DNA from: JAYVIQ01 sp043770215
GTDB lineage: Bacteria; Bacteroidota; Bacteroidia; Cytophagales; JAAEPT01
Direction: 5' to 3'
DNA: 29,323 bases
NCBI GenBank assembly: GCA_043770215.1
Contig: JAYVIQ010000205.1
Location: 1-29,323, forward strand
Shown: piece after piece, positions 9,086-18,500 of the stretch
Numbering within the stretch: position 1 is the stretch's first letter
Layout of the letters: the number at the start of each line of letters is the position of its first letter
Position numbers and translations under genes: made by a program
Notes under the pieces: model-generated
The model's database searches: none
Seen by the model: the letters and a program-made list of their open reading frames with translations, nothing else
What the model was told of the DNA's origin: nothing

Positions 9086-10945
9086 ATGAAAAAAATAGTT
9101 AGTTATATAGTTCTGAGCTTACTAGTTGTAGGGTTAGTACAAGCACAAAAACCAGATCCTTCTTATGTTTCTAGTGTAAGGTCTTATTATAAAGATGTAA
9201 ACCCAGATGTTTTTAGAGATGCTAGGCCTGTTTTGAAAGATGGTTTTATGAAAGACTATAAAGCATATGGCGCAGGGGTAAAGGCAGCCAAAGGATCTTC
9301 TAAAAACGTGGTTTTTAAAGGTTTTGAAAATGTAGTAGAAATAGAAACTCATGATGTTTTTTATAATGATTGGGACGTTGAAGTGGGTGGGCCTACTGAT
9401 TTCCCTGTACTTGAGAATGATTTGGTTTACATTACATTTTGGATTAGATGTTTAGGTTCTAGAGATGAATCTAACCAAGGATACACACGAGTTTATTTAC
9501 AACAAAATGGTCCGCCTTGGCAAAAAAGTGCAGACGTAAATATTGTTGCTGGTTCTGAATGGATTCAGTACAAAATCCCTTTTAGAGCTAAGTTTCAACA
9601 TTACGACTCAAAACAAGCAGCTATTGCTTTTGCACTTGGGTACAGCCATCAAACGGTTCAAATTGCTGATGTTAAAGTGACGAACTTGGGTTCTTATGCA
9701 AAAGAGTCTGATTTGCCAAAAACAAAATTTTCATATGACGGCAGAGAGGCATCAGCCACTTGGAGATCAGAGGCCAAAGCAAGAATAGAAAAGTACAGAA
9801 AAGGAGATTTAACAGTTGTAGTGAAGGACAAAAAAGGAAACCTTGTGCCAAATGCTATTGTAAAGGTAGATATGACTAACCATACTTTTGCTTTTGGTAA
9901 CATTGTAAACCGTCCAGCATTTGGAAATCCAGGAGAAAAAGGTCAAAAATACCGTGAAATTATCAAGCAAAATTTTAACCAAGTAACCTTTGAAAATGAA
10001 TTGAAACATGATATGTGGGAATTATATAAATCAGAAGGTAGGACGTCTAAAATATTTGAAGCTATAGATTCTCTAGACACTTGGGGTATTGGTCTTAGAG
10101 GTCACGCTATGGTTTGGCCAAATGTACGCTATACCAACGTTGCAAAAGACTATATTGCTAATAATAAATTGCCTGAGCTCAAAACTGTTTTAGAAGAGCA
10201 TATAAAAGAAATTGCTACAGCAGTTAAAGGAAGAGTTGTAGATTGGGATGTAATGAATGAGCCATATGTAAATCACCAGTTTATGGATTTGCTAGGAAAA
10301 GAGCGCGTGTTAGACTGGTTTAAATTAGCAAGATTGTATGAGCCAAAAGCAGATTTGTACATAAATGAAACCAGAGATATTGTTGATGGAGGTGTAAATA
10401 CTGCAGTTTTAGAGAATCTTAAAAATTGGGTGAAGTACATTAGAGATAATAAAGTAGAAATAAATGGAGTTGGTTTCCAAGGACACTTTGGAGAAACAGC
10501 TTTGACCGCACCTACTAAAATTGTTGAGATTTTAAATGATTTTCAAAAGTTAAATATTAAAGTTAAGATCACAGAATTAGATATTCAGACATTAGATGAG
10601 CAATTACAGGCAGATTATTTAAGAGATTTTTACACGGTTATATTTTCTCACCCAGTAACACATGGCATTATCTCTTGGGGCTTTTGGGAAGATGCTCATT
10701 GGAGGCCAGAAGCTGCGTGGTATAGATCTAATTTCGATCCTAAACCCGCAGCAGTTGTACATAGAGATTTAGTGTATAAGCAATGGTGGACAAATGCAAA
10801 AGGAACTACCAATACCAGTGGAAAGTATACCACTAGAGGTTTTTGTGGAGAGTATAAAGCAACTGTTTTAGTAGATGGTAAAGAAACAGTTCAGGATTTT
10901 GTTTTAACAAATGCTGGAAATACAGTTGAAATAATTTTAAAATAG
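9086..10945 (+). CDS. GH10 endo-beta-1,4-xylanase with N-terminal binding module
   Basis: This 619-residue enzyme has a signal peptide (MKKIVSYIVLSLLVVGLVQA) without a lipobox. Residues about 74-205 form a CBM4/9-like beta domain. The GH10 region runs from about 245 to 565. Visible family motifs are THTFAFGN-type entry strand (HTFAFGNIVN), FENELKHDMWE, RGHAMVWPN, VDWDVMNEPY with the predicted acid/base Glu392, VKITELDIQ with the predicted nucleophile Glu497, and GIISWGFWEDAHW. GH10 enzymes cut internal beta-1,4 bonds of xylan by a retaining mechanism. The last 45 residues are the beta tail usual in this GH10 subgroup, not a T9SS sorting domain, so the enzyme is probably periplasmic. The substrate-site motif reads GHAMVWPN where many GH10 enzymes have GHTLVWHSQ. 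Family assignment is firm; xylan is the likely but unproven substrate. Confidence 0.93.
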   Translation: MKKIVSYIVLSLLVVGLVQAQKPDPSYVSSVRSYYKDVNPDVFRDARPVLKDGFMKDYKAYGAGVKAAKGSSKNVVFKGFENVVEIETHDVFYNDWDVEVGGPTDFPVLENDLVYITFWIRCLGSRDESNQGYTRVYLQQNGPPWQKSADVNIVAGSEWIQYKIPFRAKFQHYDSKQAAIAFALGYSHQTVQIADVKVTNLGSYAKESDLPKTKFSYDGREASATWRSEAKARIEKYRKGDLTVVVKDKKGNLVPNAIVKVDMTNHTFAFGNIVNRPAFGNPGEKGQKYREIIKQNFNQVTFENELKHDMWELYKSEGRTSKIFEAIDSLDTWGIGLRGHAMVWPNVRYTNVAKDYIANNKLPELKTVLEEHIKEIATAVKGRVVDWDVMNEPYVNHQFMDLLGKERVLDWFKLARLYEPKADLYINETRDIVDGGVNTAVLENLKNWVKYIRDNKVEINGVGFQGHFGETALTAPTKIVEILNDFQKLNIKVKITELDIQTLDEQLQADYLRDFYTVIFSHPVTHGIISWGFWEDAHWRPEAAWYRSNFDPKPAAVVHRDLVYKQWWTNAKGTTNTSGKYTTRGFCGEYKATVLVDGKETVQDFVLTNAGNTVEIILK

Positions 10946-10959
10946 AAATTACTAATAAA

Positions 10960-13407
10960 ATGAAAAAAAATAGCTTTTTAGCTTTAAGTGTCGCAATGAC
11001 ACTTTTAATCGGGTGTAATAAAACTGAAAGTGGTAAAAATAATACTGACGCTTCTTTATCTGTAAATGCTGATTTAGAGGCAAAAGTAGATGGTATTATC
11101 TCTAAAATGTCACCGGCTGAAAAAGCAGGTCAGATGACTCAAGTAAATTTGAATATTGTACTAAATAGAGGTAATGCTTTTGGTTACGGAAATGATGAAG
11201 GGACTATAAGTGATTCATTGTTAGATGTAGCAGTAAACAAATACAAGGTTGGATCTATTCTAAATGCAATAAACCACGCATACACCCAAGAACAATGGTT
11301 AGGCATCATTACTAAAATACAAGACAAGACAAAAGAAGGCGACGGAGTAAATATACCAGTTATGTACGGTATAGATGCAATTCATGGAGCTACTTTTAGT
11401 TTAGGATCTACACTTTTTCCACACAATATAGGTATAGCAGCAAGTAGAAATACAGAAAATGCTAGACTAAGTGCTGATATTACTGCAAAAGAAGTTAGAG
11501 CCTCTGGTATTCGCTGGAATTTTGACCCTGTTTTTGATTTAGGACGCAATCCTTTGTGGCCTAGGTTTCCAGAAACGTATGGAGAAGATCCTTATTTAGT
11601 TGGTGAAATGGGTACGGCTACAGTCATTGGATATGAAGAAGATGGGATTCATACAACAACTGGTGTAGCTTCATGTATGAAACATTTTATAGGATATTCT
11701 GCTTCTAGATCAGGTAGAGACAGAACCCCTTCATACATACCAGAACTTGAACTAAGAGAATATTATTTACCTCAATTTAAAAAAGCAATTGATGCTGGCT
11801 CTTCAACAATTATGATTAATTCTGGAGAGTTGAACGGAGTTCCTGTTCATGCCAGCAAGTATTTATTGACCACAGTATTAAGAGAAGAGTTAGGGTTTAA
11901 AGGCTTAGTTGTAACCGACTGGGAAGATATCAACAGATTGAACAAGCGTCACATGGTAGCCCCAACTATGAAGGAAGCGGTAAGACAAGCAGTATTGGCT
12001 GGAATAGACATGTCTATGACTCCGCATGACTTTTTGTTCACAGATGAGTTAATAAAACTTTATGATGAAGATGAAGAAGTTAAATCTAGAGTCAATCAAT
12101 CTGTAAAAAGAATTTTGATATTGAAGGGTAAATTAGGTCTTTTGGATTTTGAGACTGCCTATCCAGAGAAAGAGGCCTTAAAAAATTTCGGTAAAAAAGA
12201 ATATGCAGGCGTAGCTTTACAAGCTGCACTTGAGTCTATGACTTTGTTAAAAAACGAAAGTAATGCCTTGCCATTGGCTAAAGGTAAAAGAATACTTTTA
12301 GCTGGACCAAACGCAAATAATATTCCTTCTTTACATGGTTGTTGGTCTTATACTTGGCAAGGTGCAACCTACGAATATACTGTAGGTTCTGACATATCTA
12401 ACAAAAAACCAGGTACCAAAATTAAGTTGTTTCCAGACACTACAGTTTCTATAAAAACTGCTTTTGAGGAGAAATTAGGTGTAGGTAATGTTGTTTGTAA
12501 TTCTGTTGCAGATTATGAAGATCCAAAAAACTACCAATTAGGTAATTTGGCTGGAGTAGATGCCATTGTATTATGTTTAGGAGAAAATGCTTATGCTGAA
12601 TCTCCAGGGTCTATACAAGATTTGGCTTTGGACAAAAGACAAATTGCTTTGGCAAAAGCAGCAATAGCCACAGGTAAGAAAGTTATCCTTGTTTTAGTAG
12701 AAGGAAGACCAAGAATTATTACAGAAATTGTAGATGGTCCTAATTCGGTAGATGCTGTTTTACATGCGTATTGGCCAGGTAGCCAAGGAGCTAGAGCAAT
12801 TGCACAAACAGTTATAGGAGATTATAACCCAGGAGGTAAACTACCTTTTTCTTATCCTAGAAGCACAGGAGATATAGTTCCTTATGACTACAAATGGACA
12901 GAAATGAATGTAGAAGCTGTAGGTGGGCAATTTACTGATGTTGGTTACAATCCTTTATTTCCTTTTGGTCATGGCTTGAGTTATACTACTTTTGGTTATT
13001 CAAACTTTACTATAAGTGATACAATCCTTACTGGTTCTGATTCATTAACAGTGAGTGTAACCGTTAAGAATACAGGTAAATTTAAAGGAGACGAAGTAGT
13101 AGAGCTTTATACAAGAGATCGATATGCTTCCGTAGTACCTAACAATAGAAGGTTGAAGAAATTTACCCGCATAAGTCTAAACGCTGGAGAAGAAAAGGTT
13201 GTTACTTTTAAACTTACAGCCAATGATTTAAAAATGTCTGTTGAAAAGATTGATGGCTTTAACAAAACCTACGGATATGAAACCGAAGAAGGAGATTTTC
13301 AAGTAATGATTGGTGGTTTAGGTTGGAAATTAATTCCAGCTCCAGGGAATTCGTTTAGCGATGAACGTTTGTATCAACAAGCCAAAAGTTTTACTTACAA
13401 AAAATAA
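10960..13407 (+). CDS. GH3 beta-glycosidase lipoprotein (beta-glucosidase/beta-xylosidase type)
   Basis: This last gene of the operon encodes 815 residues. The signal ends in a good lipobox (LLIGC, Cys19), so the enzyme is membrane-anchored, probably facing the periplasm or the cell surface. The GH3 N-terminal barrel spans about 45-370, with WPRFPETYGEDPYL, the Lys241-His242 pair (CMKHFIGYS) and the nucleophile Asp320 in LVVTDWEDI. The alpha/beta-sandwich domain covers about 420-655 (SMTLLKNESNALPL, ending HGLSYTTFGY), and a fibronectin-III-like domain follows at about 690-790. Length and order match the barley exo-glucanase-like branch of GH3 that removes terminal beta-linked sugars. It would finish the oligosaccharides released by the GH10 enzyme encoded 14 bases upstream. 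Whether it prefers xylose or glucose cannot be told from the sequence; resemblance to exo-beta-glucanases makes glucosidase activity plausible. Confidence 0.92.
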   Translation: MKKNSFLALSVAMTLLIGCNKTESGKNNTDASLSVNADLEAKVDGIISKMSPAEKAGQMTQVNLNIVLNRGNAFGYGNDEGTISDSLLDVAVNKYKVGSILNAINHAYTQEQWLGIITKIQDKTKEGDGVNIPVMYGIDAIHGATFSLGSTLFPHNIGIAASRNTENARLSADITAKEVRASGIRWNFDPVFDLGRNPLWPRFPETYGEDPYLVGEMGTATVIGYEEDGIHTTTGVASCMKHFIGYSASRSGRDRTPSYIPELELREYYLPQFKKAIDAGSSTIMINSGELNGVPVHASKYLLTTVLREELGFKGLVVTDWEDINRLNKRHMVAPTMKEAVRQAVLAGIDMSMTPHDFLFTDELIKLYDEDEEVKSRVNQSVKRILILKGKLGLLDFETAYPEKEALKNFGKKEYAGVALQAALESMTLLKNESNALPLAKGKRILLAGPNANNIPSLHGCWSYTWQGATYEYTVGSDISNKKPGTKIKLFPDTTVSIKTAFEEKLGVGNVVCNSVADYEDPKNYQLGNLAGVDAIVLCLGENAYAESPGSIQDLALDKRQIALAKAAIATGKKVILVLVEGRPRIITEIVDGPNSVDAVLHAYWPGSQGARAIAQTVIGDYNPGGKLPFSYPRSTGDIVPYDYKWTEMNVEAVGGQFTDVGYNPLFPFGHGLSYTTFGYSNFTISDTILTGSDSLTVSVTVKNTGKFKGDEVVELYTRDRYASVVPNNRRLKKFTRISLNAGEEKVVTFKLTANDLKMSVEKIDGFNKTYGYETEEGDFQVMIGGLGWKLIPAPGNSFSDERLYQQAKSFTYKK

Positions 13408-13426
13408 CATTTAACTAAGATTTTCC

Positions 13427-13460
13427 AAAAAAAGCCTCTGAGAAATTAGAGGCTTTTTTT
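13427..13460 (+). terminator. Intrinsic terminator of the glycan operon
   Basis: A 13-bp perfect stem (AAAAAAAGCCTCT pairing with AGAGGCTTTTTTT) with an 8-base loop ends in a run of T, 19 bases after the GH3 stop codon. The GC-containing core GCCTCT/AGAGGC plus U-tract is a classic rho-independent terminator. The symmetric A/T flanks would let it act in either direction. Confidence 0.9.
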
Positions 13461-13729
13461 GTTTAAATATACATATTCTATTTTTTGCTTTTATTTAGTT
13501 TCTAAACTAAGTCCATACATAACTTTATTTTCAAAGAGTAGATATTTTATTCCTAGTATATAACTTTAAACCATGAATCATAAAAGCTTTAACTTTTGAA
13601 TTTTGTTTTTTTTGTTGGGAATGAATTTTTTGTTTTAAGTTGACTTTTAATGTATCGATTAAATATGTAGTAAGATTCTTTCCGTTTGTGTAACATTTTT
13701 GTAATTTGAAGATATATAGTCAGGGCAAT
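13461..13729 (+). other. Leader and promoter region of rpoN
   Basis: No gene is visible here. The stretch is AT-rich and should carry the rpoN promoter, but I found only imperfect matches to the Bacteroidota consensus (for example TAATTTGA at 13702-13709, without a well-spaced -33 box). Confidence 0.4.
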
Positions 13730-15196
13730 ATGCAGAAATTACATTTTACACAACAACTTTTACAAAAATTATCCCCGCAGCAGATTCAATTTATAAAATT
13801 GTTACAGCTACCTACCATAGAATTAGAGTCAAGAATTGAGGAGGAATTAGAAATAAATCCTGCATTAGAAGAAGGTAAAGAGTTTGAGGATGAAGAATTC
13901 GATGAAACTTTCTCTAATCAAGAAGATGATTTTGATGATTATGAAGATACTGATAAAGATACAAATGAGGATATAAATATTGATGATTATTTGAAAGAAG
14001 AGGATTATGGATATAAAATGGCTGGGGATGGTGCTAATCTTGATGATGATGATAAAGAAACCCCAATAGTTGGCGCTACAACACTCATAGATAATCTTGT
14101 TTTGCAAGTTGGGTATCTTAGGTTAGATGATCTTCAAACTATTATTGCTAACCAGCTTGTGGGGAGTATAGAAAGTGATGGGTACATGAGGAGAGAGTTA
14201 GATGCCATAGTAAATGATTTGGCATTTGGTCAAAACATTATCACAGATGTAGACGAGGTGGAAAGCGTGCTGCTTAAAATACAAAGTTTAGATCCGCCTG
14301 GCATAGGCGCTAGATCTTTGCAAGAGTGTCTACAAATTCAATTAGAACGAAAAGACCAATTATCTCTTTCAACTATTGTAGCTACTCAAATTATTGAAAA
14401 CTTTTTTGATGAATTCACTAAAAAGCACTATGATAAAATTCAAAAAAAGTTAGAAATAAGTGATGAGCAACTTAAGAAAGCTATAGACGTAATTACAAAA
14501 TTAAACCCCAAACCTGGCAGTTCTGTTGGGTCTGGAGGTATGGCTGTAACCATCATTCCAGATTTTATACTTATAAATGAAGGCGGTGATTTGGTAGTTA
14601 CTTTGAATTCTAGAAACGCACCAGAATTAAGAATTTCTAGAGATTACTCAGAAATGCTTAAAATATATGATAAAAGCGATAAAAAAGATAAGAAACTAAA
14701 AGAAACAGTAAATTTTGTAAAACAAAAACTAGATGCCGCAAAATGGTTCATTGATGCTATTAAACAAAGACAGCAAACCTTATTGAAAAATATACGTACA
14801 ATAATTGAACTTCAAAAAGAGTTTTTTTTGGAAGGGGATGAAAGTAAACTTAAACCTATGATTTTGAAAGATATAGCCGAACGAATTGATATGGATATAA
14901 GTACTGTTTCTAGAGTAGTGAATAGTAAAAGTGTACAAACTGAATTTGGTACATATCCATTGAAATACTTCTTCTCAGAAAGTATTTCTACAGATAATGG
15001 TGAGGACGTAAGCAGTAGAGAGGTAAAAAATGAATTAAAAAAACGAATTGAAAGTGAAGACAAACGTAAGCCTTTGTCTGATGACAAATTAGTAAAAATG
15101 TTAAATGACCAAGGGTATAATATTGCTAGAAGAACAGTCGCCAAATATAGAGAGCAGTTACAGATTGCGGTGGCAAGATTGAGAAAAGAGCTTTAA
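13730..15196 (+). CDS. rpoN: RNA polymerase sigma-54 factor
   Basis: This is the sigma-54 factor, which directs RNA polymerase to -24/-12 promoters and needs an ATP-driven enhancer-binding activator. I chose the ATG at 13730 (488 residues). A TTG at 13706 would add eight residues, but the homologous N-terminus begins at MQKLHFTQQLLQKLSPQQIQ. Region I (about 1-50) shows the activator-binding helix (LSPQQIQFIKLLQLPTIELESRI...EEELEINPALEEG). Region II (about 50-115) is very acidic, rich in Asp and Glu. The core-binding and HTH region follows (DMDISTVSRVVNSK). The signature RpoN box ARRTVAKYRE is at residues 466-475 (15125-15154). The gene stands alone: it lies after the glycan operon's terminator and about 370 bases before the next gene. 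I saw no clear -24/-12 promoter in the window. Confidence 0.97.
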   Translation: MQKLHFTQQLLQKLSPQQIQFIKLLQLPTIELESRIEEELEINPALEEGKEFEDEEFDETFSNQEDDFDDYEDTDKDTNEDINIDDYLKEEDYGYKMAGDGANLDDDDKETPIVGATTLIDNLVLQVGYLRLDDLQTIIANQLVGSIESDGYMRRELDAIVNDLAFGQNIITDVDEVESVLLKIQSLDPPGIGARSLQECLQIQLERKDQLSLSTIVATQIIENFFDEFTKKHYDKIQKKLEISDEQLKKAIDVITKLNPKPGSSVGSGGMAVTIIPDFILINEGGDLVVTLNSRNAPELRISRDYSEMLKIYDKSDKKDKKLKETVNFVKQKLDAAKWFIDAIKQRQQTLLKNIRTIIELQKEFFLEGDESKLKPMILKDIAERIDMDISTVSRVVNSKSVQTEFGTYPLKYFFSESISTDNGEDVSSREVKNELKKRIESEDKRKPLSDDKLVKMLNDQGYNIARRTVAKYREQLQIAVARLRKEL

Positions 15197-15568
15197 TAAA
15201 TTTCAACAGTTCTTATGTAGTTAAATATTTAGATTAAAATTTTAAATGTATGGTTGTGATTTTATCTTATTCAGATGTGTTTGAATCCTTTTTTTATGAC
15301 TTTAGATATTATAAATATCACCTAAGTTGTTATAAAATTTATCATTGTTGTTGTTTAAGAATATGATTTATAAAAAAAATAGTCGAAATTTATGTGTGGT
15401 CATCCCTACATTTATTTTATGTTGTTTTTAAAGCGCAATTCAAAACTTAAAATCTCATACAAAACAAGCAAATCACATTTATTTTATCTACTAATTGAAT
15501 CGGTTAGTCGCAAAATAGCATTAATTTTGAAAGTTTAATAGTACAAATAGTTTAACTTTATTTTATTT
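15197..15568 (+). other. Intergenic region between rpoN and the adhesin cassette
   Basis: These 372 AT-rich bases hold no ORF of note and no clear hairpin terminator for rpoN. The only supported element is the promoter box at 15522-15529 for the downstream adhesin gene. Confidence 0.5.
15522..15529 (+). promoter_or_regulatory. -7 promoter box of the adhesin-SprF-OmpA cassette
   Basis: TAATTTTG is an exact match to the Bacteroidota sigma-A -7 consensus TAnnTTTG, 39 bases before the adhesin ATG. The -33 element is weak: the nearest TTG (15495-15497) is 24 bases upstream of the box, a few bases too far. The predicted leader is about 30 bases. Confidence 0.5.
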
Positions 15569-18500
15569 ATGGAAAGAAATAGAAAAGCAACAAAAAATAT
15601 TGGGCTATTGATAGTAGCCCTAGGTTTATTTATCCCAAACCTTTTGAGCGGCCAGTATCTTTTATTTAATAGTGCTACAAAAACAGGCAAAGACACTTAT
15701 AGGTTAACTCCAGATTCAGAATTCACTGTAGGTTCAGTCTGGAACGGGTTTGATGAATCTGTAGAGTCAAACTTTGAAGTTTCTGGTAAAATGTTTTTTG
15801 GAAATAGAGATAATGGAGCAGATGGAATTGTGTTTGTCATGCAAACAAACTGTGTATCTGGTGGTAGAGTTGGAAGTGGTATAGGATATGCAAACATACC
15901 AGGTCCAAGTTTAGGTATTGAGTTCGATACTTATGAAAATAACTCTGATACAGCATCTGGAGATTTTGATAACAATGATCCTGTTTTTGATCATATTGGT
16001 ATTCAAAAGAATGGTGTGGTAAATCATAAATCTCCTCAAAATATCTTGTTAAGTCCTATCCAAATGCATGCATCAAAATCAAATGTGGAGGATGGAATTT
16101 GGTATAATTTTAGAATTGTTTGGAATGCTTCATCCAAAACAATATCAGTTTTTTTTGACAACACACTAAGGGCAACTTTGCCAATAGACCTTAAAAAAGA
16201 TGTTTTCAATAACTCAGATGTTTTTTATTGGGGGTTTACTTCTGCAACTGGTGGATCTTTTGCACCTAACTCTGTACAAATAGATGAAAGAGATTTGTTC
16301 TTTTTGCCCAATTCTTTACTGTGTAAAGGAGATTCTTTAAAACTAACCTTGCCAATTGTTACAAATGCTGATAAAATTTCAGCACTAAAACCTATTAAAG
16401 TTTCCTCAACTGAAGAGCCATATTTTTCATATTTGGTCAATGATGCAGATGTTACTACACGTTGGGCAAGTTTGACTACAGATAACCAATCCTTAGTAAT
16501 GGATTTGCAAAACATATACCAAGTATCTAAAGTAAGGATATTATGGGAGACTGCTGCTGCTAGAGAATATAGAATTGAAGTTTCAACAGATAATATTAAT
16601 TGGACCACAGTATCTACTATTACAAATGGACTGAGTGGCGAGGATAGAACCATAAACTTTTCAGCCATAAATGCAAGATACGTAAAAATGCAGGGTGTTT
16701 CTAGGACCACAATCTATGGGTATTCTATTTTTGAATTTGAAGTTTTTGGAAAAGGAGAATACAAATGGAGTCCAACCACAAATATTTTAGGTGCTTCTAC
16801 GTCTACACCAATTTTATTTCCCTCTACAACTACTTTATATAACGTAACAATTCCAGAAAGATGTAGTGGGCCAATTCCTGTTGAGTTTACTGTAGAAGTA
16901 GTAGATTTAAAAGCCAACATTATAACTCCTACAAAAATTTGTGTTTCAGATACAGTAATTTTAAAAGTAAATACTACTGGAGCAAAAGGAAAAACTACTA
17001 ATAGATGGATTCCATCCAACTCAACACAAGCTGTATTTAAGCTTTTTCCAGCAGTTGCTAATACGTATGAAGTTATAGTTACAGATAGTATTGGATGTAA
17101 AGATACTGCATCTGTTGCTATTGCATTAGATCAATTGCCTGACAAAGCAATGGTTACTAATGATGTATTATCTGTTTGTGCCAATTCAGCATCAATAACA
17201 GCAAATGCTCCATTAGTTGGTGTAGGTGTATGGGATGTAATTTTACCAAACCAATCAACAATAGTCAACAGAAATAGTAGGTCTACTACTGTGAATAATT
17301 TACCTGAAAATACCTCAAAACTGAAATGGACGGTTACTAATGGTGTTTGTCCGCCCTCTTTGGATACTTTAACAATAAATAGAAGCCTTGCTTTAGCAAT
17401 TCCAGAAGCTGGCGAAAATAAAAATGTATGTTTAGATAAAGTATCCCTAAATGCAACTACCCCTCTTGTAGGAACGGGCATATGGACTATCAAAAGAGGA
17501 TTTGGAATTTTTATAAACCCAAGAGATCCAAAAACAGAAGTTACTGGGTTATCTAGAGGCGTTAATGAATTTTATTGGACTGTTTCTAATGGAGTATGTA
17601 CAAGTCTAAAAGATTCTGTAACAATTACAAGCGAAGCTATTCCAGCAGGAGAAATGCCAAAACTGAACATAGCTAATGATACAATTTGTTTAGGTAGTGC
17701 TGCTTTAATCACACAAAGTTCTGCTGGAACTAATTTAAAATGGTTCTCCTCAACTGATAAAATCAACTTCTTGCCAATTGTTTCAGTTCAAAATTTCATC
17801 AGCGTTACTCCTTCTGTTCTTACATATTATACAACTAGATTAGACATTACTTCTTGTACAAATTTGGCCTCAGATACAATATCTATATTCCCAAACCCAA
17901 AACCTGTTGGAGGAATTTTGAGTCCTTTATCTAGCACAATTTGTGAAGGCAGTTCAGCAACATTAAGTTTAACTGGACAAAGGGGAACTGTAAAATGGCA
18001 GTCTAGTGCTAATTCAACAGATTGGACAGATGAAATTTTAGTGAATAATCCACTAACTTTTGAACCTACAGCTAACATTACATACAGAGCTATAGTGTCT
18101 GATAAATTTTGTCCATCAGATTTCTCAAATTCAGCATCTATATCTATAGATAAAAAACCAAGCGTTGCATTGACTGTCAAAGATGATAAAGGAATTTGCT
18201 CTGATACTAAAGGGATAGAAGCAATCTTACCAGCTGTAGGTGTTGGGTCTTGGAAAGTGATATCTGGAACAGCAAATATATTAAATGCTAATTTAGCTGT
18301 AACCTCCGTAAACGGCTTGTTGCCAAACAAAACTGTAATTTTAGAATGGGCTGTAAAAAATGGTGTTTGTCCAGAATCTAAGGACCAATTAAAAATAGAT
18401 AGAGTGCCTAGTTTATCTGAGGCAATTGCAAAAGGTGTAGAAACATGTAATGATTTTTCAGAACTATCTGCAAATAGTCCTTTGGTTGGAGAAACAGGGC

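Noticed and set aside
10800..10945. T9SS C-terminal domain on the GH10 enzyme
   Set aside because: The tail matches the beta tail of the GH10 subgroup and lacks the Gly-rich or RWG motifs of T9SS type A or B domains.
13706..13729. TTG start adding eight residues to RpoN
   Set aside because: RpoN proteins of this group begin near the LxQKLSPQQIQ helix, and an ATG is available at 13730.
16225..18330. Antisense open frames of 100-167 codons across the lectin adhesin gene
   Set aside because: They have no coherent domain pattern or start context and lie opposite a clear coding frame; the repeat composition of the adhesin explains them.
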